A model generated the notes under the pieces. The model ran no database searches. It saw nothing but the letters and a program-made list of their open reading frames with translations, and had not been told where the DNA came from. This document shows positions 18,001-27,602 of a stretch of 64,000 nucleotides of DNA, piece by piece. The DNA comes from Natronogracilivirga saccharolytica (GTDB taxonomy: Bacteria; Bacteroidota; Rhodothermia; Balneolales; Natronogracilivirgulaceae). The position numbers and the translations under genes were made by a program. Numbering within the stretch: the stretch's first letter is position 1; every line of letters starts with the position of its first letter. Location: positions 62,001 to 126,000 of the forward strand of contig NZ_JAFIDN010000007.1 in NCBI RefSeq assembly GCF_017921895.1, given 5' to 3'.

Positions 18001-18383
18001 ATTGAGATAGGCTTGAAGCGATTTATAGTAAATTTACTAACCCGAGGTTAAATACTTTATTTGGATTGATTAAAAGCGTCAATTTCTAACTGAGCAGATA
18101 TTCCAGTCCCAACTACGGCAGTGGTTATCCCGGACAAACTGCCCCCCCCTCATCAACGCGCCCGTTTCACCAGTCGGATGCCGGGAAATCCCACCAGGCC
18201 CGGATGGCTGGGCACAGGGGGAGTCAGAATGAGATTTATCCTTTTGCGACAATCCAAAACATCTGGACTCTTTGAGAATTTCTGATTACAATTGCCGGAG
18301 GAGTTATTTACTCTGGATTATGTGGGTTGTGTAATTCCATATGCGTGTTTTTACACGCTAATAATTAGCGTCATAGAGGGAAA
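18001..18383. other. Non-coding stretch with overlapping palindromes before the 329-residue gene
   Basis: No credible gene. The last 45 bases carry two overlapping inverted repeats: GCGTG/CACGC (18343-18358) and the 15-base palindrome CGCTAATAATTAGCG (18356-18370). They end 13 bases before the ATG at 18384, with a GAGGG ribosome site between. They could be an operator or transcript-leader structures. Confidence 0.55.
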
Positions 18384-19373
18384 ATGAAATTTAGTAATGT
18401 TGTCAAAAAAATTTTGTCATCAAACTCCAATCCAATGTCACCGCAGGAGATCGGAAACCAAATAAAAATGGAGCATCCTGATTTCTACGGTACCCCTTCA
18501 CACCATAGGAATGTTGAAAAGGGCCATTACAAAGATCTTGATTGTGCGCTACTGGCGCAAATTTACAGCCTTACTGGGACAAGTGAGGTTTTCCACTGCG
18601 ACAAGAGTACCAAACCAATGCAAATTTCCCTATCTGACCTTGAAAAAACCGTGCTCAGATCCAGTAGGGGCTCTGAAATAGAACCTACCCAAAGAACTTC
18701 CTATAAGAAAAAATTCGAGTACCAGGATAAGATCAGAAATATACTTTCAAACGCTGATAATTATCATGATGTATATTACAAAGCTAAAACTTTTCGAGGT
18801 CCCAGCCTTTACTTCCATGAACGTGCTTTAGCAACCAGGCATGATCCAGCATCATTAACACACCTGGAATATGTCTACGCAACCCTTGCCACTTGGGGTA
18901 TGCATAGAATGGGTAGTGGTGGATCTAAAATGTGCAGCTTTGAGGTTTTTTCGCAAAGTATACAGAGACTAATAGGTAGGGTTCTTGAGGCACAGACATT
19001 CGACTTTCGCGAAATGTCAGAAATCAAATGGGCCGTGTTAAAAGAAATATTTTGTGGTGTTAAAGTGATGGCAAGCGGGACTTCCCTTGTTGGCAATTCC
19101 AAAGTCATGCATCACATGTTACCAAATGTCATACCACCTATCGACCGTCAATATACTCTTGATTTTTTACGTGAAAATAAAAACATAAGGAATGATTTGG
19201 AGGCCGAATGGCTCACTATGAAGGAAATTATTTCACAGTTTTTTATTCCAGTTGCTTCCAATGCAACATTTTATTTAAAGGCAGAACAATGGGTGAAAAC
19301 AAAAAAGGACTATCCTTGGGACACATCGATCTTAAAAGTGGTGGACAATCTCGTAATTGGTTCGAAAAAATGA
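18384..19373 (+). CDS. Uncharacterised protein with N-terminal winged-helix-like segment
   Basis: A 329-residue protein I cannot assign. The first 60 residues (from NPMSPQEIGNQIKMEHPDFYG) look like a HARE-HTH/winged-helix module of the kind attached to restriction-type proteins. The remainder is mixed helical with conserved-looking patches (LYFHERALATRH, HMLPNVIPPIDRQYTLDFL). The start is supported by a GAGGG ribosome site 5-9 bases upstream. It opens the defence-type part of the island and is followed by an attC-like hairpin. A defence role is inferred from position only. Confidence 0.65.
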   Translation: MKFSNVVKKILSSNSNPMSPQEIGNQIKMEHPDFYGTPSHHRNVEKGHYKDLDCALLAQIYSLTGTSEVFHCDKSTKPMQISLSDLEKTVLRSSRGSEIEPTQRTSYKKKFEYQDKIRNILSNADNYHDVYYKAKTFRGPSLYFHERALATRHDPASLTHLEYVYATLATWGMHRMGSGGSKMCSFEVFSQSIQRLIGRVLEAQTFDFREMSEIKWAVLKEIFCGVKVMASGTSLVGNSKVMHHMLPNVIPPIDRQYTLDFLRENKNIRNDLEAEWLTMKEIISQFFIPVASNATFYLKAEQWVKTKKDYPWDTSILKVVDNLVIGSKK

Positions 19374-19377
19374 TTAT

Positions 19378-19442
19378 ACTAACAAGCGCCTGAACGCATA
19401 TGGGCTAAAAACTGCGCGCGCTGGTCAGGCGCGCCATTAAAC
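19378..19442 (+). other. attC-like inverted repeat (possible integron cassette site)
   Basis: The stretch opens CTAACAAGCGCCTGA, resembling the left end of integron attC sites, and closes with TCAGGCGC then ATTAAAC, one base from the GTTRRRY core. The arms GCGCCTGA (19386-19393) and TCAGGCGC (19425-19432) pair perfectly around 31 bases. It sits right after a gene's stop, where an attC would lie. The RYYYAAC end is degenerate and there is no integron integrase in the window, so it may be only a terminator hairpin. Confidence 0.3.
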
Positions 19443-19453
19443 GAAATATACTT

Positions 19454-20281
19454 TTGAAAATCATTAGCTGGAACATAGCACAACGCACGGAAGCATGGTA
19501 TTCCTTACTCGAATCTGATGCGGATCTTGCATTGCTACAAGAAGCTTCCCGCCCTCCATCTGATCTGCCGAAAGAAATTGAATTTGATGATTCACCTTGG
19601 GAAACAGGAGGTAAAGGCATAAATAGGCCGTGGAGGGCAGTTGTGGTCAAACTAAGCAACCGGGTAAATATTGAGTGGTTAAAGTCGAAATCAGTTGAAG
19701 ATGCTGCAAGTGGTGAGTTGGCCGTCAGCCGCCTTGGGAGTCTTGCAGTAGCGAAAGTTAATGCCTTGAATCCTGATCTTGATTTTTACGTGGCCTCTAT
19801 ATATTCCCCATGGGAAAGGCCTCTTGATGAAATTGGCAGCCGTCGGATCTACGCCGATGCATCGGCTCATCGAATACTTTCAGATTTATCGGTCTTGATT
19901 GGCAGACAAAAGAATCACAGAATAATAGCTGCAGGGGACTTGAATATCCTGAAAGGGTACGGAGAACATGGCAGTGCCTATTGGGCTGAGCGGTATAATT
20001 CAGTTTTTGAGCGAGCCAATGCCATAGGTTTGGAGTATATCGGTCCTATGGCGCCAAATGGCCGACAAGCCACTCCCTGGCCTAAAGAGCTACCCCTTAC
20101 CAGCAAGAATGTTCCAACTTATTATAATAGCAAACAGAATCCTTTAACGGCAACAAGGCAACTGGACTTCGTTTTTGCTTCCAAGTCCATCAGTGATAAA
20201 GTAAAGGTGGTGGCACGTAATGATCCGGATACTTGGGGGCCAAGTGATCATTGTCGCCTGGAAATAGAAGTACAATTATAA
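19454..20281 (+). CDS. Endonuclease/exonuclease/phosphatase family protein
   Basis: A 275-residue protein of the EEP (DNase I-like) superfamily. The metal-site motifs are present: ISWNIAQ at the N-terminus, the LLQEAS glutamate, AAGDLNI (catalytic DxN) in the middle, RQLDFVFAS (the family's LDYIF strand) and PSDHCRLEIEV at the C-terminus (the SDH catalytic pair). It should be a Mg-dependent phosphodiesterase; DNA, RNA and small substrates are all possible. Translation appears to start at TTG 19454, because the first strand begins at residue 2. It belongs to the defence-type cluster before BREX. Confidence 0.78.
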   Translation: MKIISWNIAQRTEAWYSLLESDADLALLQEASRPPSDLPKEIEFDDSPWETGGKGINRPWRAVVVKLSNRVNIEWLKSKSVEDAASGELAVSRLGSLAVAKVNALNPDLDFYVASIYSPWERPLDEIGSRRIYADASAHRILSDLSVLIGRQKNHRIIAAGDLNILKGYGEHGSAYWAERYNSVFERANAIGLEYIGPMAPNGRQATPWPKELPLTSKNVPTYYNSKQNPLTATRQLDFVFASKSISDKVKVVARNDPDTWGPSDHCRLEIEVQL

Positions 20282-20367
20282 TTACTGTTGTAAGACTTCA
20301 ATGTACTTTTGTTGATAATTTCTGGTAAGAGCCCCAATCTGTGTCATTCAGACTTAATTATTTTTGC

Positions 20368-21432
20368 ATGAAAGCCCTCTTCAAAACACTATTTGATCTG
20401 GTAACCAGGGAAAGCAGCCAGCCTTTGGAGGATTATCTGACTGAAATATTTGCCCATGTTTTATCTGACAATCAAGAGCTTCTCAAGGTGTTTCTCGCAA
20501 AAATAAAAATTAATCGCTTTGATACTGAGGAGCTTAGCATATCTACACAACATGAGTTGACAGCACTGGAAGATCACGATAGCAACAGTCGTCCTGATAT
20601 AGCCATTTTTGGGGATGATTTAGCCGTTTTTATTGAAAACAAAGTACACTCTGCTGAAGGTAAAGAACAGTTAAAAAGGTATGCCGAGCACCTGGAGTCT
20701 TTAAATAAAAAGCATAAAAAGCTTGTCTATATAACGAAAAACTATGACCCCAAAGAGGTTAACGAGCTGTTTGAAAACTGCAACACACTCTCTAAAACCG
20801 ACTTTATTCACCTAAGATGGTTTGAGATTGCGGAACTTTTAAAAAACTTTCCAGATGATCTTATTACATATGAACTCCTTAAATTCATGAAAACAAACAA
20901 GCTTACCATGAATAATCAATTCACACCCCTCGACCTTATTACATTAAGCAACTTTTCTAATGTCAGTGACATAATGGACGAAGTGCTGTTTGGTGAAATT
21001 TCGTCAAGATTTGAAAAGGTCAACGGAAATGTGACCCAAAAGTCAACACGTCTGACTCAGTTAAAAGAACATGACAGATATATATACTATTCGGGTCACA
21101 AAGATAAAATTAGCGTGCTCTTGGGTTTTTGGTTGAATTCAAAAAAGGAGGAAGAATATCCTGAGCTCGGAATTGAAATCGAAATTAATCCCAACGCAAG
21201 CAGAGTTGAGCACTGGGAAGAGGTTTTTAAAGAGATAGAGAAAAACTATCTCAACTGGAAAACCTCTAATTTGAATAGTCCCAAACAGTGGAGCAGGGTG
21301 GTTAAAAAATCAAGCTTGCAGACAATACTTTCGACTGAGAATCATGTTTTGGAAAGCAAGAAGTTTTTGAACGAATGTATTGATGATTTGGACAGTATTA
21401 TTAAAACTTACCGTTTGCGCGAAGAAGCTTAA
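20368..21432 (+). CDS. PD-(D/E)XK nuclease superfamily protein
   Basis: About 354 residues. The N-terminal 140 residues carry the nuclease core: SRPDIAIF (catalytic Asp), then LAVFIENKV (the E-x-K pair) and GKEQLKRYAEHL. This arrangement is that of the PDDEXK_4/DUF-type nucleases found in defence islands. The C-terminal half has no match I recognise. The ATG at 20368 was chosen; the longer frame starts at GTG 20341. AT-rich compared with the core genome, as expected for an acquired gene. Confidence 0.72.
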   Translation: MKALFKTLFDLVTRESSQPLEDYLTEIFAHVLSDNQELLKVFLAKIKINRFDTEELSISTQHELTALEDHDSNSRPDIAIFGDDLAVFIENKVHSAEGKEQLKRYAEHLESLNKKHKKLVYITKNYDPKEVNELFENCNTLSKTDFIHLRWFEIAELLKNFPDDLITYELLKFMKTNKLTMNNQFTPLDLITLSNFSNVSDIMDEVLFGEISSRFEKVNGNVTQKSTRLTQLKEHDRYIYYSGHKDKISVLLGFWLNSKKEEEYPELGIEIEINPNASRVEHWEEVFKEIEKNYLNWKTSNLNSPKQWSRVVKKSSLQTILSTENHVLESKKFLNECIDDLDSIIKTYRLREEA

Positions 21433-21729
21433 TAGCCCAGGTGGGGAATGATCGTGAACCATGACATATTAATTATTAATGCACATTTAAAGATTCTCTT
21501 TCTCCTTCAATTCCTTCCAATAACATCTGAATATAAACGCCTCGTTGTTCCTCTCTGAAGAAGATATTCCGTTTGTTGTATTGGTTAATGGTATGTCAGC
21601 CCTCTCAGTGTTTCACATCGACTTAGGGAGTCATGAAAAGCCTTCTTGTAACTTTGCCTCAAATAGTGCAAATTCACCCCTAATTGATGTTCTATTAAGG
21701 ATCAATCATTCAATATTCTAAAGAAATCC

Positions 21730-21855
21730 ATGTCCACAAATATTGCGCAGCTCGAGAAGCGCATCAGGGAATGCGCCGATAACCTGCGGTGCAATTTCAA
21801 TCTCAGTTCATACGAATACTCTTCAACGGTACTTGGACTTATTTTCCTGCGGTAG
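21730..21855 (+). pseudogene. Relic of type I restriction methylase HsdM (N-terminus only)
   Basis: A 41-codon open frame reads LEKRIRECADNLRCNF then LSSYEYSSTVLGLIFLR before a TAG. This is the conserved N-terminal helical bundle of type I DNA methylases (usual form ADxLRANSxLxxxEYxxPVLGLIFLR). Nothing of the catalytic domain follows, so an entire type I system has been lost or replaced here, leaving this scar. The rest of the 500-base gap (21433-21929) shows nothing else. Confidence 0.7.
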
Positions 21856-21929
21856 ACATGGAATCGTTTTAATCCATAATACGATCCCCTGAACTTATTT
21901 GATTCGAAAATAACTAACACTTTTTGTAT

Positions 21930-22868
21930 ATGAAGCTTGGTAAATTTGAAAAGCTCGACCTCAGAGCATACTGGAAGAAGGAGGATTCCGATTTTACTCC
22001 ATGGTTAGCAAAAGAGGAAAACATCCTTCTGCTTGGTGAAACTATTGGCATCGATTTGGAGGTCAAGAAACAAGAGGACAATGTTGGACCTTATCGGGCT
22101 GATATTACCTGCATCGATACCACCAACAACCATCTTGTCCTCATCGAGAATCAACTTGAGAAGACCGATCACATCCACCTTGGGCAACTCATAACATATG
22201 CTTCAGGACTTGACGCTGTGACCATTATCTGGATTGCCCAACGCTTTACTGAAGAACATCGCGCTGCTTTGGATTGGCTAAACCGAATAACTGAGGATTC
22301 AATCAATTTCTTTGGCATTGAAATTGAATTGTATCGCATCAATGATTCTCTACCGGCACCTATGTTCAATATGATTTCTAAGCCTAATAACTGGGCTAAG
22401 TCCCTTAGGAAATCCGTCTCTTCCGAGAATCTTTCTGAAACAAAACTATTACAGCAAGAATATTGGCAGGGACTAATCACCTTTTTAGAGGACAACAAAA
22501 GTTTTGTAAAACTGCACAGTGCTCAACCCCAGCATTGGATCAATGCTGCAATCGGACGTAGCAATTTCTTTCTGTCAGCAAGTGTAAACTCAAAAGAACA
22601 TTCTATAAGTATTGCACTGAACATTACCAGTGATGACGCAGAGCAAAATTATGAGAGACTCTACGAATTGGGTTATGAGAAGTCTTTGAAAAACATCAGC
22701 CCTGACTTGCTGTGGGATAAAATGGAAGGACGCAAAATGAGCTGTGTGCTTTTCAAAACTTCCGGTAATTTCACAATAAGGAATGACTGGCCGAACCAAC
22801 ATGCCTGGTTCAAAGATAATCTGGAGAAGTTTACAAAGTTTTTCAGGCCGCTCGTAAAGAAAGTTTAG
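21930..22868 (+). CDS. DUF4268 domain protein, predicted nuclease
   Basis: About 312 residues. The N-terminal half has a PD-(D/E)XK-like core: GPYRADITCID with the Asp, LVLIENQLEKTDHIHLGQLITYA with the E-x-Q pair and following helix. The C-terminal half (HWINAAIGRSNFFLSASVN through HAWFKDNLEKF) is the DUF4268 domain. Proteins of this type are frequent in defence islands. The ATG at 21930 was chosen over an in-frame TTG two codons upstream. It ends 24 bases before brxA and may be transcribed with the BREX genes. Confidence 0.75.
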   Translation: MKLGKFEKLDLRAYWKKEDSDFTPWLAKEENILLLGETIGIDLEVKKQEDNVGPYRADITCIDTTNNHLVLIENQLEKTDHIHLGQLITYASGLDAVTIIWIAQRFTEEHRAALDWLNRITEDSINFFGIEIELYRINDSLPAPMFNMISKPNNWAKSLRKSVSSENLSETKLLQQEYWQGLITFLEDNKSFVKLHSAQPQHWINAAIGRSNFFLSASVNSKEHSISIALNITSDDAEQNYERLYELGYEKSLKNISPDLLWDKMEGRKMSCVLFKTSGNFTIRNDWPNQHAWFKDNLEKFTKFFRPLVKKV

Positions 22869-22892
22869 TTCCCTATTCGGTATCATCAAGAA

Positions 22893-23621
22893 ATGAAAAA
22901 GAAAGAAAAGAAATACATACAGACCATTCATACCTCCCGAACCATCATGTTTGATGAGCTGAAAGCGCTCATCAGCCACGGTGCCTTTGAAGAAGAAGAA
23001 ATTATTGCACTGAATGTGTTCAACAAGCAAAGCGGCTCCGGAATCAGGAAAACGCTAAACTTTCTTTCCAAGCTGTATGACTTCAGGGATGACAACCAGC
23101 TTTGGAGAATCTTCCTATTCATGTGGAAAATGTCAAATGAAGCAGACCAACGCGTGTTATCCTTGTTATATGCCGTTTATAAGGATGATCTGCTTCGAGC
23201 ATCTATACCGGTTGTTCTCAACACCCCAAAAGGGAAAAAAATACAGGTCGAAAAGCTTCAAGATAAATTATATGACCAGTTTCCTGATCGATACACTCCC
23301 AAAACCATGCTCTCTGCTGCACAGAATGTTGCCTCCTCCTGGAAGAAAGCGGCATATATCGAGGGCAAGGTTCGCAACATCCGCATTCCCATACAACCCG
23401 GCTACCCGGTTGTTCTGTTTGCCCTTTTTCTTGGTGAACGAGATGGCCTTGTTGGGAAAGATTTGTTGAGCACGACCTGGATAAAAGTATTGGATCAGCC
23501 GTTGTCCCGAATCAAAGAACTGCTGGCCTCTGCCGCCCTTAATGATCTTATCGAATACCAGGAAGCCGGCGGCATCATCATCATCCGACTTCAGAAACTT
23601 CATAACAAAATTACTTCATGA
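22893..23621 (+). CDS. brxA: BREX protein BrxA (DUF1819)
   Basis: A 242-residue protein opening the BREX type 1 locus. The central part (RIFLFMWKMSNEADQRVLSLLYAVYKDDLLRAS) and the SSWKKAAYIEGK segment fit DUF1819/BrxA, a small DNA-binding winged-helix protein that is non-enzymatic. Its stop overlaps the brxB start by four bases (ATGA), so the two are translationally coupled. Identification rests mainly on gene order and overall pattern. Confidence 0.85.
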   Translation: MKKKEKKYIQTIHTSRTIMFDELKALISHGAFEEEEIIALNVFNKQSGSGIRKTLNFLSKLYDFRDDNQLWRIFLFMWKMSNEADQRVLSLLYAVYKDDLLRASIPVVLNTPKGKKIQVEKLQDKLYDQFPDRYTPKTMLSAAQNVASSWKKAAYIEGKVRNIRIPIQPGYPVVLFALFLGERDGLVGKDLLSTTWIKVLDQPLSRIKELLASAALNDLIEYQEAGGIIIIRLQKLHNKITS

Positions 23622-24163
23622 TTTCTAAAACTGATGTACTGATCAACAACTATGAGAAGGTGGTAAGTGAGCCATGGAATCAGAATTTATCCGGCCAAGA
23701 AAAGGTTTGGTTCCTGGTATACGACCCTTCGGAACATCGCAAGGTCATGTTCCGGTTAGGTGATTTTGAACAAGTTACTCGAAAGTATCATCGAAACTGG
23801 CTGCATGTAAGCCTGGCCGATGCTTTTCCTGTCTGGATGGCAGAGCATGAATACCGTGATGAATACTTCAAAAGCCCGACAGAAATTCAGGATCAAGTAG
23901 AAACCGGGTTCAGAGATTTTGTAGTTGAGCGTATCAAAAATACTATTGAAAATGCAACCGAATTAAGTAATACAGTATTGGCTATCTCAGATGTAAATGC
24001 ACTTTTTGGGTTTATCAAGTTATCGGATGTACTAAACGACCTGTATCAGTTTAACAAGGGCAGAATGTTGATCTTTTTCCCAGGTGAATATCATAATAAT
24101 CATTATCGACTTATGGATGCGCGAGATGGATGGAGTTACCTCGCACGGCCAATAACAGCGTAA
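23618..24163 (+). CDS. brxB: BREX protein BrxB (DUF1788)
   Basis: A 181-residue protein matching DUF1788: VWFLVYDPSEHRKVMFRLGDFE near the N-terminus, NWLHVSLADAFPVWMA, then VLAISDVNALFGFIKLSDVL and the closing strand RMLIFFPGEYHNNHYRLMDA. BrxB is an essential small subunit of BREX with no known enzymatic activity. It overlaps brxA by four bases and lies 11 bases before brxC. Confidence 0.88.
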   Translation: MISKTDVLINNYEKVVSEPWNQNLSGQEKVWFLVYDPSEHRKVMFRLGDFEQVTRKYHRNWLHVSLADAFPVWMAEHEYRDEYFKSPTEIQDQVETGFRDFVVERIKNTIENATELSNTVLAISDVNALFGFIKLSDVLNDLYQFNKGRMLIFFPGEYHNNHYRLMDARDGWSYLARPITA

Positions 24164-24174
24164 CATCAAGAACC

Positions 24175-27100
24175 ATGAAAAATAAAGACCTTTTCGTTCT
24201 CAATCCCGAAGAGAACAATTTGATCAATGACGGCGTTGCTCAACTCAATACTTCCTCAAAGGACAAGGATGGACAACAGATCATACGTCATGAAATCAGA
24301 ACGTTCGTCTGCGAAGGCGAATACGAAAGTGGATTACGGCGTATACTGCAAACCTATCTTCGTCATTTTGACCAGCCCAAGCAGCCAGCCGCATGGGTGA
24401 GCGGGTTCTTTGGCAGCGGTAAATCCCACCTGGTGAAAATGCTCTCCTTTTTCTGGGAGAATTTCAGCTTCGATGACGGGACTACGGCCAGGGAACTCAA
24501 GCCCTTGCCGAACGATCTTCAGGAGCAGTTCGTGGAACTCTCACGGCTTCAGAAACAGCATGGAAGCATTGTGATGCGAGGTCTTCTTTCGGAGTATCCT
24601 GCGAAACAGGTCCACTACTCGTTCCTGCAACTCATGCTTTCCAACTTGCAGCTGCCCAGTAAGCTGCATCAGTTCCGGTTCTGGTACTGGTGCCGGGCCG
24701 AAGGAATCCTGGACGGTCTGATATCACATATTGAATCTGCCGGCAAGAAATTTGAGAATGAACTCAACAACCTCTACGTTTCCAAGCATATCCCGGCGGC
24801 CATCATGAAACTCATGCCCGATTATGCCGAAAGTGAGGCACAGGTCCGGGAGCAAATCGGCCGGAATTTCCCTCGTGTTGAAAATCTGAGCCGTGAGGAG
24901 TTCCTGTTTACGATCAAGAGCCAGATCCTTCCCATGTACAGCGAGAGCCTCCCCTGTATCCTGGTCACGCTGGATGAAGTGCAGCAGTTCATCGCATCTG
25001 ATGAGGACAAGTCGCATCAAGTGCAACTTCTTGCCGAGGATTTGTGCGAAAATTTTTCAGGCCGTCTTCTTCTGGTTGGAACTGGTCAAAATGCTCTTAC
25101 AGATACGCCCATTCTGCAAAAGCTGAATGAACGATTTACGGTTAAGGTGCCACTCTCTGACAAGGATGTCGAGACGGTGACACGCAAAACCGTACTGGAA
25201 AAGAAGTCCTCGGAGACGCCGAAAATAGAGAGTACTCTTAACAGCTCACTGGGCGAAGTTTCTCGTTTACTGGAGGGTTCAGATTTTGGATTTACAAATG
25301 AAGATAAAAAAACACTTGTTGCAGACTACCCTATACTCCCCTCCACCCGTAAATTCTGGAAACGAGTACTTCAAGCTATTGATGTAGCCGGCACATCCGG
25401 ACAGCTTCGCAGCCAGCTGCGCATCGTGGATGAAAGCATCAAATCGGTGGCCGACCGCAATCTGGGAGAGGTTATCCCGGCTGATTTTATTTTCGAGCAA
25501 AAAAAACAACAGCTCATTCAAAATGCGCTCCTGCTGAATGAGCAAAGTAATATCATGGAAAGCCTTGCTGCCAGTGGCGGTGACGATGCCCTGAAGGCCC
25601 GTATTCTCGCCGTTGCTTTTTTAATCGATCTTTTACCACGTGATACGAACAGCTTTCAGCTAAAAGCAGACACCCGAACCATCGCTGATCTTTTAATCGA
25701 CAGCATTAAAGAACCCTCGGACACCTTCCGAACCAAGATTGAAAACCTGATTGAGGATCTGGTACAAAAGGATAAGTATCTGATACCGTTGGATGATGAG
25801 TTTAAATTACAAACACGCGTGGGCGCCGAATGGGAAAAAGAGTTTACTACACAGGCCAGCAAGTTTCGCAATGACGAACAGCGTCTGTATGAAGTACGTA
25901 TGACACGCATACGCTCTTTTCTGGAAGACAAGCTGCGCTCAGTTTACATGTTGCATGGTGATAGCAAACAACGCCGTGAACACATACTTCACACTGGCCA
26001 GGAAAAACCACGTATACAGTCCAGGTTGAACTTGTGGATTCGTGATGGATGGCTCGAAAACGAAGACGCCCTGCTTGAAGAAGTTCGCGCTGAAGGAACG
26101 GATCAGGCTATCGGCTATTTGTTCATTAAAAGGAGTCGCGATCACGAACTAATGCGGGAAATTGTTAAAATGCTGGCCGCGCAAGCGACACTTGCGGAAA
26201 AGGGTGTGCCTTCCACACCGGATGGGGAGCTGGCCCGCAAGAGCATGGAGACTCGCAAGAAAATGGCCGAACAGCAAGTGCTGTCGCTTACAGAAACTGT
26301 GTGTCAGGATATCCGTGTGTATCTGGCTGGCGGGGCTTTACAAGACGGCGGTGATTTAATTTCAAATATACGCCAGGCACTTACCTCCCTTGCCTCCAGG
26401 CAGTTTCCCGAGTTTCGAAAAGCTGATTATCCGGGTTGGGACAAAGCCTTGCGTAAAGCCGCTAACAACGATACACAAGCGCTGAGCGCCATCGGATATA
26501 AAAAGGATCCCAAAGAGCATCCAATGACTGCAGACCTGATGAAAGCCATCGGTTTTTCGGGTAAAGCGGGTAAGGAAATCCGGGAAACTTTCACAAACTC
26601 ACCGTATGGCTGGAGTCAGGATGCGATTGATGCCATGCTTATCAGTCTCAAACTTGCTGGTAATTTGTCTACCAATGAGTCTAACCTGAATCAGCGCAGC
26701 ATTGCCCAGGCGGTTTTCAAGGTGGAGGCGATGACACTGAGCGGCACCCAAAAAGTGCAGATCCGGAATCTTTTTTCCAAAGCCGGTGTGCATTGTAAGC
26801 CGGGTAATGAATTGAAATGCTCGGTGGATTATCTGCGTATGCTCGATAACCTTGCCCGAAACATTGCGGGCGAGCCACCAAGACCCGAGACGGTGGACAG
26901 TGAAATTATCACCGAACTGCTTAACCTGGAAGGAAACGAGCGTCTGTTGGCCATTCATGAACAGGCCGATACGCTGCAATCGCGCTACGAGCAATGGACC
27001 AGGGAGGCCGCTACCGTCCGGGACCGGCTGCCTTCATGGGAGTTACTGTTGCGGTTGAACCACTTTGCGGAGGACGCTCCGGAAATCAATGAGATACGCA

Positions 27101-27600
27101 GTGAAATCTCCGCCATCAAGGATCAGCGGATGTTGCTTTGGGAACCCGATCCCATACAGACACCGCTTTCAAAACTCGCAGATCACCTGCGCTCATCGCT
27201 GAATGAATACAAAAAACGATATAATCAAGTCTATAAGCAACAGATGGGAGAGCTGCAGCAGAACGAGTACTTCAGCAAACTTACCCCCGAGCAAAAACAT
27301 CAAATTCTGTCCAAGCATAAACTGCTAAAAGAAGCTGAAATCACTGCTGAAACGGCGAAGGAATTGCTACGGGAGTTGAACCATGCCTCTCTTGATGCCT
27401 GGTCCGACAAGGTAGCCGCGCTGCCCAGCAAGTTTCAGCAGGCACTTGAGGAGGCCATCGAGCTGTCTGCTCCACAAGCTGAATCTTATTCGCTTCCCCG
27501 CCGCACCATTCGCAGCGAAGCCGATCTGGAGAAATACCTGGATGATGTTCGCGGATCTATCAAGGACCTGTTAACCGAGGGAGAAGTCATTCTGAAATAA
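24175..27600 (+). CDS. brxC: BREX ATPase BrxC
   Basis: A 1141-residue P-loop ATPase, normal length for BrxC/PglY. Walker A is GFFGSGKSH (about residues 77-85) and Walker B LVTLDEVQQF (about 263-272). The long C-terminal half is mostly helical with a charged coiled-coil-like stretch (about 970-1080). It starts at ATG 24175, giving the typical MKNKDLFVLNP opening; a longer frame from 24130 overlaps the end of brxB and is unlikely. In BREX it acts with the other subunits in host methylation and phage exclusion. Confidence 0.92.
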   Translation: MKNKDLFVLNPEENNLINDGVAQLNTSSKDKDGQQIIRHEIRTFVCEGEYESGLRRILQTYLRHFDQPKQPAAWVSGFFGSGKSHLVKMLSFFWENFSFDDGTTARELKPLPNDLQEQFVELSRLQKQHGSIVMRGLLSEYPAKQVHYSFLQLMLSNLQLPSKLHQFRFWYWCRAEGILDGLISHIESAGKKFENELNNLYVSKHIPAAIMKLMPDYAESEAQVREQIGRNFPRVENLSREEFLFTIKSQILPMYSESLPCILVTLDEVQQFIASDEDKSHQVQLLAEDLCENFSGRLLLVGTGQNALTDTPILQKLNERFTVKVPLSDKDVETVTRKTVLEKKSSETPKIESTLNSSLGEVSRLLEGSDFGFTNEDKKTLVADYPILPSTRKFWKRVLQAIDVAGTSGQLRSQLRIVDESIKSVADRNLGEVIPADFIFEQKKQQLIQNALLLNEQSNIMESLAASGGDDALKARILAVAFLIDLLPRDTNSFQLKADTRTIADLLIDSIKEPSDTFRTKIENLIEDLVQKDKYLIPLDDEFKLQTRVGAEWEKEFTTQASKFRNDEQRLYEVRMTRIRSFLEDKLRSVYMLHGDSKQRREHILHTGQEKPRIQSRLNLWIRDGWLENEDALLEEVRAEGTDQAIGYLFIKRSRDHELMREIVKMLAAQATLAEKGVPSTPDGELARKSMETRKKMAEQQVLSLTETVCQDIRVYLAGGALQDGGDLISNIRQALTSLASRQFPEFRKADYPGWDKALRKAANNDTQALSAIGYKKDPKEHPMTADLMKAIGFSGKAGKEIRETFTNSPYGWSQDAIDAMLISLKLAGNLSTNESNLNQRSIAQAVFKVEAMTLSGTQKVQIRNLFSKAGVHCKPGNELKCSVDYLRMLDNLARNIAGEPPRPETVDSEIITELLNLEGNERLLAIHEQADTLQSRYEQWTREAATVRDRLPSWELLLRLNHFAEDAPEINEIRSEISAIKDQRMLLWEPDPIQTPLSKLADHLRSSLNEYKKRYNQVYKQQMGELQQNEYFSKLTPEQKHQILSKHKLLKEAEITAETAKELLRELNHASLDAWSDKVAALPSKFQQALEEAIELSAPQAESYSLPRRTIRSEADLEKYLDDVRGSIKDLLTEGEVILK

Positions 27601-27602
27601 CT

